A stretch of DNA of 64,000 nucleotides from Candidatus Roizmanbacteria bacterium UBA1450. Lineage in GTDB: Bacteria > Patescibacteriota > Microgenomatia > UBA1406 > GWC2-37-13. The stretch covers positions 248,001 through 312,000 of the forward strand of contig DCTC01000002.1 of NCBI GenBank assembly GCA_002329205.1, in the 5' to 3' direction. Below the pieces are notes generated by a model that was not told the DNA's origin, searched no databases, and saw only the letters and a list, made by a program, of their open reading frames with translations. This document shows, in pieces, positions 8,916 to 17,023 of the stretch. The first letter of the stretch is position 1, and each line of letters opens with the position of its first letter. The translations under genes and the position numbers were made by a program.

Positions 8916-9701
8916 TCAGTATACTTTAACAAGTCCTTTTTGCAGTACTTTATTGAAGCTTGATCGGAGAAGAACAAACGTAATCATGAGAAACACTATG
9001 TTGAGAACAAGACTGATTGCCAGCTGACGGTAGTCAATTGTGCCGCGATAGAGCAGATTCCTTGCTTCCTCAAAGACGTAGCTTGTCGGAATAATTTTTG
9101 CAATGTACTGAACCCAATGAGGTAATATTTCCAAAGGATAAAAAACTGCCGAAAAGGGCGAGGCAATCCACACAAAGGTCCATGCCAAAGCCTGTACCCT
9201 GGTGCCGAATCGCAGGATGAAAGATGACACAAGAAAACCGAGCCACCACCCGCTCAATATCAGAAGAAATATGAAACTCAATAAATGTACGGAATAAATC
9301 AATATTCCAAATTTGTACAAGACAAAGGTCAAAAGAGCTCCGAATGTAAAACTGATAAGAGCTTTTACAAACCCAAGAGCAATAAGTGAGGTGATCCATT
9401 CGCGAAATGTCAGCGGTGAGACAAAAAGGTTTACAAGATTTTTATTCCAGAGTTCTTCCAGCAGCCCCATGGTAATATCGATTTGTCCGCGGTATACAAT
9501 ATTCCACAACAAGACTCCTGAAAGAATCATAAAGATAATATTTTGAAAGTCAGGTGTAATGCTTTGAAAGTACATCCCCGTAATACCCCATAAAAGAAGA
9601 TCAAGAGTGATCCAGTAAAAAGAATCAACCATCTTGTCGTAGCTCCTTCTAAAAAGGTAAAGATGTCGTAGTAATATGGCGTATATTCTGTGAATTTTCA
9701 T
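8916..9701 (-). CDS. ABC-2 type transporter permease
   Basis: 261 residues with about six hydrophobic segments (for example FIFLLILSGWWLGFLVSSFIL and LVLNIVFLMITFVLLRSSF), as expected for an ABC-2 permease. Residues FSAVFYPLEILPHWVQYIAKIIPTSYVFE match the conserved 'P-S-Y' loop before the last membrane segment in drug/polysaccharide exporters (DrrB/NodJ type). It follows its ATPase gene with a 2-bp gap, so the two form one exporter. Substrate is unknown; lipid, antibiotic or glycan precursors are all possible. Confidence 0.85.
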   Translation of the reverse strand: MKIHRIYAILLRHLYLFRRSYDKMVDSFYWITLDLLLWGITGMYFQSITPDFQNIIFMILSGVLLWNIVYRGQIDITMGLLEELWNKNLVNLFVSPLTFREWITSLIALGFVKALISFTFGALLTFVLYKFGILIYSVHLLSFIFLLILSGWWLGFLVSSFILRFGTRVQALAWTFVWIASPFSAVFYPLEILPHWVQYIAKIIPTSYVFEEARNLLYRGTIDYRQLAISLVLNIVFLMITFVLLRSSFNKVLQKGLVKVY

Positions 9702-9703
9702 AG

Positions 9704-10630
9704 CTATAAATCACGGTTTTTATTCTGTCCTGCTATCATAAGAAAATAATCCTCCAGATCCGGTTTATCGATACTGATTTCAACATACTTCATTTTGTGG
9801 TCATTGAGATAGGTCAGTAGTTGGGGAATTTGGTTTTCTTTCAGCTCGATCGTGTATTCCCGTTCATTGACATTCAGGATGACATGATTTGTATTGGCAT
9901 AACTGGTCATGTGCTCAAGACAATCCGGATTCATGACGAGTCTTACCCGCACAATATCCATACTTTTCATCAGATTTTCGGGTGTATCGTCGGCTACAAT
10001 TGTGCCGTTGTTGATAAAAAGAATGCGGTCGCATACTTCTTCTACTTCAGGCATGTTGTGACTGGTAAAAATGATCGACAATTTCTTTTTCGATCTCTCA
10101 CCGAGAATAAAGTCCCGTACCATTTTTGCTACCTCAGGATCAAGACTGGACGTGGGTTCGTCAAGAAGCAGCACTTCAGGGTCGTTTATAAATGATTTTG
10201 CCAGATTTACCCGTGTAAGTTGTCCTGCTGACAACTCGCTGAGTGGTTGATGCAGCAGTTTCTTCAAGCGAAACGTGGAGACAATCGAGTCAATTTTTTC
10301 CTTCCGACTCGATAACTCGTACAAAAAAGATGAATACCGCAGAACTTCATAAACCGTCAGATTCCACGGAAGGTTTGTATATGTTGATGAAAAATTAACT
10401 TTTTCAAGAATTTCTTCTCGATTTGTTTTAAAGTTTTTTCCGAAATATGATATGGAGCCTGCGGTCGGGGTGAGTACCCCCAAAAGCATTTGAATCGTCG
10501 TTGTCTTGCCTGCACCGTTTGGCCCGAGAAGACCCAGTATTTCACCTTTTTTAAGATGAAATGATATTGTATCAACTGCAGTAAATTTACCAAATTGTTT
10601 AGTCAGGTTTTGTACCTTTAGGACGTCCAT
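9704..10630 (-). CDS. ABC transporter ATP-binding protein
   Basis: 308 residues. Walker A is LLGPNGAGKTTT (about residue 34), the signature is LSAGQLTRVNLAKSF (about residue 140), Walker B is VLLLDEPTSSLDPE, and the switch histidine lies in IIFTSHNMPEVEEV. The signature LSAGQ replaces the usual LSGGQ. A C-terminal extension of about 80 residues (MDIVRVRLVMNPDC onward) resembles the regulatory tail of DrrA/CcmA-type ATPases. First gene of a two-gene operon with the permease. Its ATG lies 6 nt after TATAAT. It is divergent from the glycosyltransferase at 10697, so the pair could export a product of that enzyme (weak inference). Confidence 0.9.
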   Translation of the reverse strand: MDVLKVQNLTKQFGKFTAVDTISFHLKKGEILGLLGPNGAGKTTTIQMLLGVLTPTAGSISYFGKNFKTNREEILEKVNFSSTYTNLPWNLTVYEVLRYSSFLYELSSRKEKIDSIVSTFRLKKLLHQPLSELSAGQLTRVNLAKSFINDPEVLLLDEPTSSLDPEVAKMVRDFILGERSKKKLSIIFTSHNMPEVEEVCDRILFINNGTIVADDTPENLMKSMDIVRVRLVMNPDCLEHMTSYANTNHVILNVNEREYTIELKENQIPQLLTYLNDHKMKYVEISIDKPDLEDYFLMIAGQNKNRDL

Positions 10631-10636
10631 TTATGT

Positions 10637-10642
10637 ATTATA
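10637..10642 (-). promoter_or_regulatory. -10 box of the ABC transporter operon
   Basis: TATAAT on the minus strand, 6 nt before the ATG; ATGACT 17 nt upstream may be the -35. Leaderless arrangement. Confidence 0.65.
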
Positions 10643-10680
10643 CAAATTCTCATGCGAAAAGTCATGAAAGGGAAAAATGT

Positions 10681-10686
10681 TATAAT
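10681..10686 (+). promoter_or_regulatory. -10 box of glycosyltransferase gene
   Basis: TATAAT with 10 nt to the ATG at 10697. It decides the start, because the upstream in-frame ATGs (10652, 10664) lie before this box. Confidence 0.6.
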
Positions 10687-10696
10687 TGGGTACTAT

Positions 10697-11515
10697 ATGA
10701 AACCAAAAATCAGCATTATTATTCCGGCATTGAATGAGGAACAATTTTTGCCAAAATTACTTCAGAATTTAGCAGATCAATCAGAAAAGAATTTTGAAGT
10801 GATTGTAGTCGATGCGCATTCCGAAGATCAGACATGCAAAAAAGCTGAAAGTTTTCATGACACATTGAATGTCAGAATTATTCAAGCTGACAGAAGACAT
10901 CTGGCTTATCAGCGGAATGTCGGTGCGAAAGAAGCAAAGGGCGAGTATCTTTTGTTTCTTGATTCTGATATGCAAGTTGAAAAAGATTTTATAAGCAAAC
11001 TTATTGCAAGCATCGAATCTTCAAAATATCTTATGTTTTTACCTCGTCACATGCCTCATGACGGAACCCCGCCAGATGAGGTTCTCTACCGGGTATTGTC
11101 TTCATTCGTCGAGATGAGCCATCTCGGTCAAAAACCGTTTGCTTACGGACCCGGAGCTGTGATACACAGACAGTTTTTCCATGCATTGGGAGGATATGAT
11201 GAAGAGGTTTTCGTATATGAAGATCATGAAATTGTACAGCGTGCAAAAAAACGTGGTGTCTCAGCAAAATTGCTGCCCCGTACGAAGATCTACTTTTCAT
11301 TCCGGAGGTTTAAAAAAGAGGGTAGAATTACGGTTCTCAGCAAATATCTGGTGGCAACCATGCATTTATTGGCGAAAGGGAAGGTAGATAAAGAAATATT
11401 TACATATGAAATGGGAGGGAGTGCCAAATACCTGATGGAACAGCCTCTTTATCTGGATCTTACCCAGGAAGTAAAAAAATATTTTGATAAACTTAAAAAA
11501 TTGTTGGAGGAATAG
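10697..11515 (+). CDS. Family 2 glycosyltransferase
   Basis: 272 residues. The N-terminal GT-A fold is clear: MKPKISIIIPALNEEQFLPK, then VIVVDAHSEDQT, QRNVGAKEAKGEYLLFLDSD (the DXD metal site) and a later YEDHEIVQRAKKRG segment that supplies the acceptor-side acidic residue. The C terminus lacks the multiple membrane spans of processive synthases, so it probably adds single sugars at the membrane face. The start was chosen at the ATG just before KPKIS, matching family alignments and the -10 position. It converges on glmS with one base between the stops and no terminator hairpin. Substrate unknown. Confidence 0.88.
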   Translation: MKPKISIIIPALNEEQFLPKLLQNLADQSEKNFEVIVVDAHSEDQTCKKAESFHDTLNVRIIQADRRHLAYQRNVGAKEAKGEYLLFLDSDMQVEKDFISKLIASIESSKYLMFLPRHMPHDGTPPDEVLYRVLSSFVEMSHLGQKPFAYGPGAVIHRQFFHALGGYDEEVFVYEDHEIVQRAKKRGVSAKLLPRTKIYFSFRRFKKEGRITVLSKYLVATMHLLAKGKVDKEIFTYEMGGSAKYLMEQPLYLDLTQEVKKYFDKLKKLLEE

Positions 11516-11516
11516 C

Positions 11517-13277
11517 TTACTTTACTGTAACGCTTTTAGCCAGATTACGCGGTTTGTCGGGATCGTATCCTTTGGCAAGCGCCAGGTAATACCCCATAAG
11601 CTGTGCGATTACAACATTCGGGATAATAGTTGCATCCTGACAATTCTTTACTTCGATAAATGTGTCATAGACATCATTCTTTCTGCTTGATACCCCGATA
11701 ACATATGCACCGCGCGCTTTTACTTCGTGGGCTGCAGATAATGTATCCTCATAAGTCTCATCTTCAGGATTGAATAAAATTACCGGAGTTCCCTCTTCAA
11801 TAAGAGCGATCACACCGTGTTTCAGTTCGCCCGCAGCAAAACCTTCGGCATGCATATATGATACTTCTTTTATTTTCAAAGCAGACTCAAGAGCAGCGGC
11901 ATACGATACGCCGCGGCCGAGAATAAAAATATTGTTTTTATTTTTAATACGATTTGCGAGATGCTGTATATGCGATTTACGTTCGAGCAACCCTTCAATT
12001 TCCCTCACCGCACGCGAAATATTCTGAACACCCTCATGCAGTGTTCGATTTATTTCATGCGCGATGAGGTACAAGAACGTGATCTTTGCCGTGTATGCTT
12101 TTGTAGACGCAACAGCTTTTTCAGGTCCTGCGTTCAGAAGCATACTGTAATCAGCCATACGGTAAAGTGTGGAACCAAGTACATTGGTTAGAGCAATAAG
12201 CTGAGCTTTTTTAGCTTTTGCTTTTTGAACGCTTGCTAGTGTGTCTATCGTTTCACCAGATTGTGACAAAGCAATCACGAGTGAAGTATCCTTTAAAAAA
12301 TTGAGCAAATATGAAAATTCGGATCCGATTGAAAAATTGATGTGCCGCTTCGCTATTTTTGAAAAAAGATATGTACCAGCAAGGCAAGCATATGAAGCGG
12401 TACCGCATCCAACCAGATAGGTACCATACGCATTTATGATACGTTTTGCAGTTTCTTTAACCGTTTCGAGTTGTGAAGAAGCAATATTCTGAATTACTGT
12501 CGGCTGCTCGTATATTTCTTTGAGCATAAAATGCGGGTATTTGCCTCGTGATACTGCTTCTGCATTGTATGACAGCGTGATATAATCGATGTCTTTATTT
12601 TTTCCTTCAGAGTCAAAAAGAGATATTCCGTTTCTGTTCAGCGATACCATTTCACCATCTTCGACAAAATAGACATGTTTGGTATAGGGAATAATAGCAG
12701 AAGCATCGGAAGCTACAAAATATTCATTTTGTTTTTCACCGAGTACGATGGGGGAACCGTTTTTAAATATATAAAACGTTTCTTTATCAGGAAAAAAAAC
12801 AATTACTGCATTCATACCGGCAATCTGAGAACGTAGTTTGCTGATCGCAACGTGGAGGTCTTTTTCTTCTTTTAGGAATTCTTCAATTTGGTGAGCAAGA
12901 ACTTCGGAATCTGTTTCTGATGTAAACGTATGTCCAATCTTGATCAATTGTTTCTTTAGTTCTTCGTAGTTCTCGACGATCCCGTTGTGTACAACAATGA
13001 CTTTTTTATCACAGCTGATATGAGGGTGAGCATTTGCATCCGTGACACCTCCGTGAGTCGCCCATCGAGTATGACCGATTCCGATTGATGAATCCATGGC
13101 AGGCAGTGAGGCATCTCCAATTTTTCCGGTATGTTTTTCAATATATATTTGAGAATCATCTTTTTTAATCGCGACGCCCCACGAATCATATCCCCGGTAC
13201 TCTAGAGACTTGAGTCCAGAAAGTATCATTTCACCTGCATTTTTTTTGTTCCCGATATATCCAAATATTCCGCACAT
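11517..13277 (-). CDS. glmS: Glutamine--fructose-6-phosphate aminotransferase (isomerising)
   Basis: Makes glucosamine-6-phosphate, the entry to peptidoglycan and amino-sugar synthesis. The protein starts MCGIFGYIG, so Met removal exposes the catalytic N-terminal cysteine of the class II amidotransferase domain. RWATHGGVTDANAHPH and the following NGIVENY belong to that domain. Two SIS sugar isomerase domains follow (GCGTASYACLAGTYLF, then ALSQSGETIDTLASV; and ILGRGVSYAAALESALKIKE). The C terminus NLAKSVTVK is the usual ending. I place the start at 13277, not at the upstream in-frame codon (13319). Cys must follow Met, and TATAAT lies 6 nt upstream, inside the end of the MazG gene. Confidence 0.96.
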   Translation of the reverse strand: MCGIFGYIGNKKNAGEMILSGLKSLEYRGYDSWGVAIKKDDSQIYIEKHTGKIGDASLPAMDSSIGIGHTRWATHGGVTDANAHPHISCDKKVIVVHNGIVENYEELKKQLIKIGHTFTSETDSEVLAHQIEEFLKEEKDLHVAISKLRSQIAGMNAVIVFFPDKETFYIFKNGSPIVLGEKQNEYFVASDASAIIPYTKHVYFVEDGEMVSLNRNGISLFDSEGKNKDIDYITLSYNAEAVSRGKYPHFMLKEIYEQPTVIQNIASSQLETVKETAKRIINAYGTYLVGCGTASYACLAGTYLFSKIAKRHINFSIGSEFSYLLNFLKDTSLVIALSQSGETIDTLASVQKAKAKKAQLIALTNVLGSTLYRMADYSMLLNAGPEKAVASTKAYTAKITFLYLIAHEINRTLHEGVQNISRAVREIEGLLERKSHIQHLANRIKNKNNIFILGRGVSYAAALESALKIKEVSYMHAEGFAAGELKHGVIALIEEGTPVILFNPEDETYEDTLSAAHEVKARGAYVIGVSSRKNDVYDTFIEVKNCQDATIIPNVVIAQLMGYYLALAKGYDPDKPRNLAKSVTVK

Positions 13278-13283
13278 AGTGGT

Positions 13284-13289
13284 ATTATA
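13284..13289 (-). promoter_or_regulatory. -10 box of glmS
   Basis: TATAAT on the minus strand, 6 nt before the glmS ATG and overlapping the end of the upstream MazG-like gene. It suggests glmS is transcribed independently as a leaderless message. Confidence 0.6.
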
Positions 13290-13623
13290 AATTTTTTTCC
13301 TCCTGAAATCTCTTTTCAATCTTTTTCAGCTTTTCAACAACAGCATCTTCAATATCTACTTGTGCAAGTGCGGCAAGCTGCATAAGCGCAATCAGTACAT
13401 CAGCAAATTCTTCATGCATGTTTTTCCGTTCAAATCGTTTCAGTTTCGCTTTCCGCTGCAGCTTGAGGATAGCCAAAATATCATTACAAAGTTCACCTAC
13501 TTCCTCATTCAGTTTTACAGTATGTGCTAGAATTGAGTTTTCTTCCGGAGTATTGAGCTTGAGTGTGGTATTTACCTTGTCAATATTTTGCTCTATTTGT
13601 TTCTGAAGTTTTTTAAATTCCAT
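13285..13623 (-). CDS. MazG-like nucleotide pyrophosphohydrolase
   Basis: 112 residues, the size of a single MazG/dUTPase-like all-alpha domain that hydrolyses NTPs to NMP and PPi. The metal-binding pattern is visible: LNEEVGELCNDIL (E-E-x-x-E) near residue 34, and HEEFADVLIALMQLA (E-x-x-x-D) near residue 70. A C-terminal charged helix follows. The protein probably cleans up aberrant nucleotides; the substrate cannot be deduced. It lies between a small membrane protein and glmS, all on the minus strand with short gaps. Confidence 0.75.
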   Translation of the reverse strand: MEFKKLQKQIEQNIDKVNTTLKLNTPEENSILAHTVKLNEEVGELCNDILAILKLQRKAKLKRFERKNMHEEFADVLIALMQLAALAQVDIEDAVVEKLKKIEKRFQEEKNL

Positions 13624-13638
13624 ACATTGTATGCTCTG

Positions 13639-14028
13639 TTACTTCTTCAGGCTCTTTTTAATAATTTGCAATATTCTATCAAAAAATATTCCTGTCACAA
13701 TCAGAAACCACCCGAATAGCGGAAGCAGGAGTGGTACAGCTTTCGTAAGAATTTTTGTGACATAATATTCAATTCGGATGCTCTCACGCTGTGTTATGAG
13801 TGAATTCAATGTTTGTTCCTTCAAAGGCTCTAAAATATGTTTTTCGTATTCAAAGGCAAATAGCAGAATAACAAATCCCCACATGATAAGTATTCTTCCC
13901 CTGGTGGGCTTGTATATTGCCAAGAGTGTAGTCACGATTATACCTATTGAGTAGAGAATTGCTTCAAAGTTATGTAAGAAAATAAAGTACACGGTATATA
14001 TTACATTTTGTTGGGTATCGGGTGCCAT
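13639..14028 (-). CDS. Small membrane protein, unknown function
   Basis: 129 residues with three predicted membrane segments: AILYSIGIIVTTLLAIY (about 24-40), ILIMWGFVILLFAF (about 47-60) and LLLPLFGWFLIVTGIFF (about 99-116). A charged helical loop containing EPLKEQTLNSLITQRESIRI separates the second and third. It ends with a basic tail (KKSLKK). I do not recognise a family. It is preceded by the 5'-3' exonuclease gene with a 19-bp gap and followed by the MazG-like gene, all on the minus strand. Confidence 0.55.
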   Translation of the reverse strand: MAPDTQQNVIYTVYFIFLHNFEAILYSIGIIVTTLLAIYKPTRGRILIMWGFVILLFAFEYEKHILEPLKEQTLNSLITQRESIRIEYYVTKILTKAVPLLLPLFGWFLIVTGIFFDRILQIIKKSLKK

Positions 14029-14047
14029 ACATTAGTCGAAAAATTGA

Positions 14048-14983
14048 TTATGAAAACAGATCAATCTGATCAGGATTTTCCTCTTTTTTGGGTTCATCTT
14101 TCTTGACCGGAGTGTGATTCATATTCTCATAGAGCTTATTGACCAATGAAAAAAGCTCCAGTTTTCTCAGCTCTTCTTTCATTTCATCCCGAAAGCCTGC
14201 AAATGCAAGCTGTGAACGGGGAGGATTTATCTCAACATCACACACAATCGTGGCAATTTTTTTAAACAATATGATTTGATCTTTGTGTTCAGACAGGATA
14301 TTCCGCCATTTGAGATTCTCAATTGATTCCAGATGTGAAAGGAGTTCCTCAATAGTAGGATACTGTTCAAGCAGCTTTTGAGCTGTTTTCGGTCCGATTC
14401 CACGTGCGGTGTTGTATCCATCGGAAGCATCACCCGCCAGAGCTTTGTAATCAGGGATATGTTCAGGGTCAACTCCGAATTTTTTCTTTACTTCATGTGG
14501 TGTGAATAAGTCAAAGTTGGTTACTCCTTTTTTCGGCGCAATCAAAAAAACCTTTTCATCGGTAAGTTGCAGCAGATCACGATCTCCAGTCACGATGAGA
14601 ACCCGATCAAATCCTTCTTTTTGCTTTTCTGCAAGCGTCCCTATGACATCATCAGCCTCGAATCCTTCCTTTTCCAATCGGGTAACTCCTCCCTTATCCA
14701 AAAGTTCTTTGATCTTCGGGATCTGGACTTTCAAGGTATCTTCCATGGGAGGTCGCTTTGCCTGATATTCCTTGAACAATTCCTTGCGGAATGTCGGTTT
14801 TGGTGTATCAAAACATACAGCCAGATGAGTAGGTTTGAAATCAATCAGGACTTTCTGCAACATAAGAAAAAATCCATATATCGCATTGGTAGGAGTACCA
14901 TCACTTGCCGTCAAAGTAGGGGGGAGAGCATGATACGCGCGGTGGATCATAGCATGAGCATCAATAAGAAGAAGTGTTTTCAT
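14048..14983 (-). CDS. Free-standing 5'-3' exonuclease (Pol I N-terminal domain type)
   Basis: 311 residues, corresponding only to the flap/5' nuclease part of DNA polymerase I. Motifs include LLIDAHAMIHRAYHALP at the N terminus, AVCFDTPKPTFRKELFKEYQ, the acidic cluster EADDVIGTLA and VTGDRDLLQL, and the helix-hairpin-helix region DYKALAGDASDGYNTARGIG then TAQKLLEQYPTIEELL. The canonical 'GD-SDNIPGV-GIG' is altered to GDASDGYNTARGIG. A C-terminal charged tail ends DQIDLFS, resembling a PCNA/beta-clamp binding peptide (Q-x-D-L-F), which fits an Okazaki-fragment role (inference). The polymerase domain is not adjacent. The gene starts 6 nt after a TACAAT box. Confidence 0.88.
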   Translation of the reverse strand: MKTLLLIDAHAMIHRAYHALPPTLTASDGTPTNAIYGFFLMLQKVLIDFKPTHLAVCFDTPKPTFRKELFKEYQAKRPPMEDTLKVQIPKIKELLDKGGVTRLEKEGFEADDVIGTLAEKQKEGFDRVLIVTGDRDLLQLTDEKVFLIAPKKGVTNFDLFTPHEVKKKFGVDPEHIPDYKALAGDASDGYNTARGIGPKTAQKLLEQYPTIEELLSHLESIENLKWRNILSEHKDQIILFKKIATIVCDVEINPPRSQLAFAGFRDEMKEELRKLELFSLVNKLYENMNHTPVKKDEPKKEENPDQIDLFS

Positions 14984-14989
14984 ATCTAC

Positions 14990-14995
14990 ATTGTA
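14990..14995 (-). promoter_or_regulatory. -10 box of 5'-3' exonuclease gene
   Basis: TACAAT on the minus strand with 6 nt to the ATG; no good -35 is seen. Confidence 0.5.
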
Positions 14996-15021
14996 ACGGG
15001 AATTGGTATCAGATAAAAGGA

Positions 15022-16935
15022 TTATTCTTTCCCCTTTTGGGATTTAGCGGAAGTTGATGATGATTTTTTTTCTTCATTTTGCATTCCTGGTTTGCTTCCC
15101 ACAATTTTTTCAAATTGATCCTGATCCATACTTTCATGCTTTATCAGTTCTTCGGAAACTTGATCCAATTGCTTTCGGTATCTTTTCACTGTCTCAACAG
15201 CTTTTTTAAATGCATCATTGAGTATATCGCTAATTTCATGGTCAATTTTTGCGAGCATTTCCTGCGAGATATCATTCCCTTGCCAACCTTGGCGATAGTC
15301 GGTAATGTCTGTTGTTGCTCCAAAGTTGATCGGTCCGAGACTGCTCATCCCAAAATCCATGACCATTTTCCGGGCAATGCTCGTTGCCTGGTCGAAATCA
15401 TTGGCAGCACCTGTCGTGATCTCATCGAATACGACCTGTTCAGCTGCTCGTCCGCCCATCATGACCGCCAAACGTTCAATCAATGCAGTTCGGGATGTGT
15501 GAAGTTTGTCCCTTTCGGGCGGGATAAGCGTATATCCAAGCGCCATACCGCGGGAAACAATGGATATGCGGTGGACGGGATCGGTATGTTCCTGATAGTG
15601 AGATACGATTGCATGACCTGCTTCGTGATACGCCGTGATTTTTCTATCAAATTCCGTTTGAAGTCTCTTTTTTTCGGGACCGAGTTTTACTTTGGTTGCA
15701 GCTTCTTCGATATCTTCCATAGATATTGAATCTCTATTGTGACGGGCTGCACTGATTGCTGCTTCATTAAGCATATTTTCGATATCAGCACCAGAAAATC
15801 CAACAGTACGTTTCGCTACACGATCCCATCGTACATCGTCAGAAACCGGTTTATTGCGCGCATGGATTGAGATGATTGATTCACGACCTTCAACGTCAGG
15901 ATAGTCGACAAGAATACGCCTGTCAAATCGCCCCGGACGGAGCAGCGCCGGGTCAAGGAGGTCGCCGCGGTTCGTTGCAGCAATGACCACAACCTGTTCG
16001 TTGGGTGTAAAGCCATCCATTTCAACCAGAATCTGATTCAATGTCTGCTCCCGTTCATCGTGCGAAGACATAACTCCGGTGGAACGGGCACGGCCGATGG
16101 CATCGATTTCATCAATAAAGATAATAGACGGAGCATTCTGCTTGGCATTGGCAAACAGATCACGGGCGCGTGCAGCACCGATTCCGACAAGCATTTCCAT
16201 AAATTCAGATCCGGCAATGGAGAAAAAAGGAACACTGGCTTCACCAGCTACCGCTTTTGCCAAAAGAGTTTTACCTGTTCCAGCAGGGCCCACTAGCATA
16301 ACTCCTTTGGGTGGCCGTGCACCGAGTTTGCGGTATTTGTCCGGATTTTTAAGAAAGTCCACAATCTCTTCAAGTTCTTTTTTTGCTTCTTCAACTCCTG
16401 CAACATCCTTAAATGTTATTTTTGAAGTTTCTTTATTAAACCGTTTAGCTTTGGATTGACCGAAAGAAAATACCGAATCCTGTGCTCCGCGAGCCTGTCT
16501 GAATATAAACCAAAAAAACACAAATAATAGAATAGCGGGAATTACACTTCCCAGGAATCTCAGCAGTTCGATTCCGCTTTGCGTGTCTTCTACCACGAGG
16601 TTTATCTGATCAAGAGGTACCTCGGCATCACTCAAAACCTGTCGGAAGTTATCCCCTGATTCGATGTATGTTACGGCACGGCTTTCATCTTTGTAAACTG
16701 CGGTTACTTTTGTATCTTCGACTATGATCCGATCTACTTCATTTCCTTTAACATCAGTAACGATTTCCGATAATGACAGTTCTTCGGCCGGCTGTTGATT
16801 GCGTATAAAAGGCGATAGGAGGGTATATATGAAAAAACCTGCAAAAAGTATAATAAATATCGTTTTTACATCAAGGTTTACCTTAATTTCTTTCATTTTT
16901 GGCATGTTCTTTTTTGGTGTCTTTGATTTTTTCAT
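15022..16935 (-). CDS. ftsH: ATP-dependent zinc metalloprotease FtsH
   Basis: 637 residues. Membrane-bound AAA protease for quality control of membrane and regulatory proteins. The N-terminal membrane segment is IFIILFAGFFIYTLL (about 27-41). A roughly 80-residue extracytoplasmic domain follows, then a second segment VIPAILLFVFFWFIF. The AAA module has Walker A GPAGTGKT and Walker B IIFIDEIDAIG, plus the second region of homology (NRGDLLDPALLRPGRFDR). The M41 protease carries HEAGHAIV. The C terminus is charged and Ser/Lys rich. A TAGAAT -10 lies 8 nt before the ATG. Confidence 0.97.
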   Translation of the reverse strand: MKKSKTPKKNMPKMKEIKVNLDVKTIFIILFAGFFIYTLLSPFIRNQQPAEELSLSEIVTDVKGNEVDRIIVEDTKVTAVYKDESRAVTYIESGDNFRQVLSDAEVPLDQINLVVEDTQSGIELLRFLGSVIPAILLFVFFWFIFRQARGAQDSVFSFGQSKAKRFNKETSKITFKDVAGVEEAKKELEEIVDFLKNPDKYRKLGARPPKGVMLVGPAGTGKTLLAKAVAGEASVPFFSIAGSEFMEMLVGIGAARARDLFANAKQNAPSIIFIDEIDAIGRARSTGVMSSHDEREQTLNQILVEMDGFTPNEQVVVIAATNRGDLLDPALLRPGRFDRRILVDYPDVEGRESIISIHARNKPVSDDVRWDRVAKRTVGFSGADIENMLNEAAISAARHNRDSISMEDIEEAATKVKLGPEKKRLQTEFDRKITAYHEAGHAIVSHYQEHTDPVHRISIVSRGMALGYTLIPPERDKLHTSRTALIERLAVMMGGRAAEQVVFDEITTGAANDFDQATSIARKMVMDFGMSSLGPINFGATTDITDYRQGWQGNDISQEMLAKIDHEISDILNDAFKKAVETVKRYRKQLDQVSEELIKHESMDQDQFEKIVGSKPGMQNEEKKSSSTSAKSQKGKE

Positions 16936-16943
16936 ACCGCACT

Positions 16944-16949
16944 ATTCTA
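16944..16949 (-). promoter_or_regulatory. -10 box of ftsH
   Basis: TAGAAT on the minus strand, 8 nt before the ATG; a TTGTAC hexamer lies 18 nt further upstream. Confidence 0.5.
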
Positions 16950-17023
16950 TCAGATATTTGATAGAATGTACAAGCGGTCGGAATAGGTGTTTGCTAACTT
17001 GTTAATATACAAAACTAACCAAT

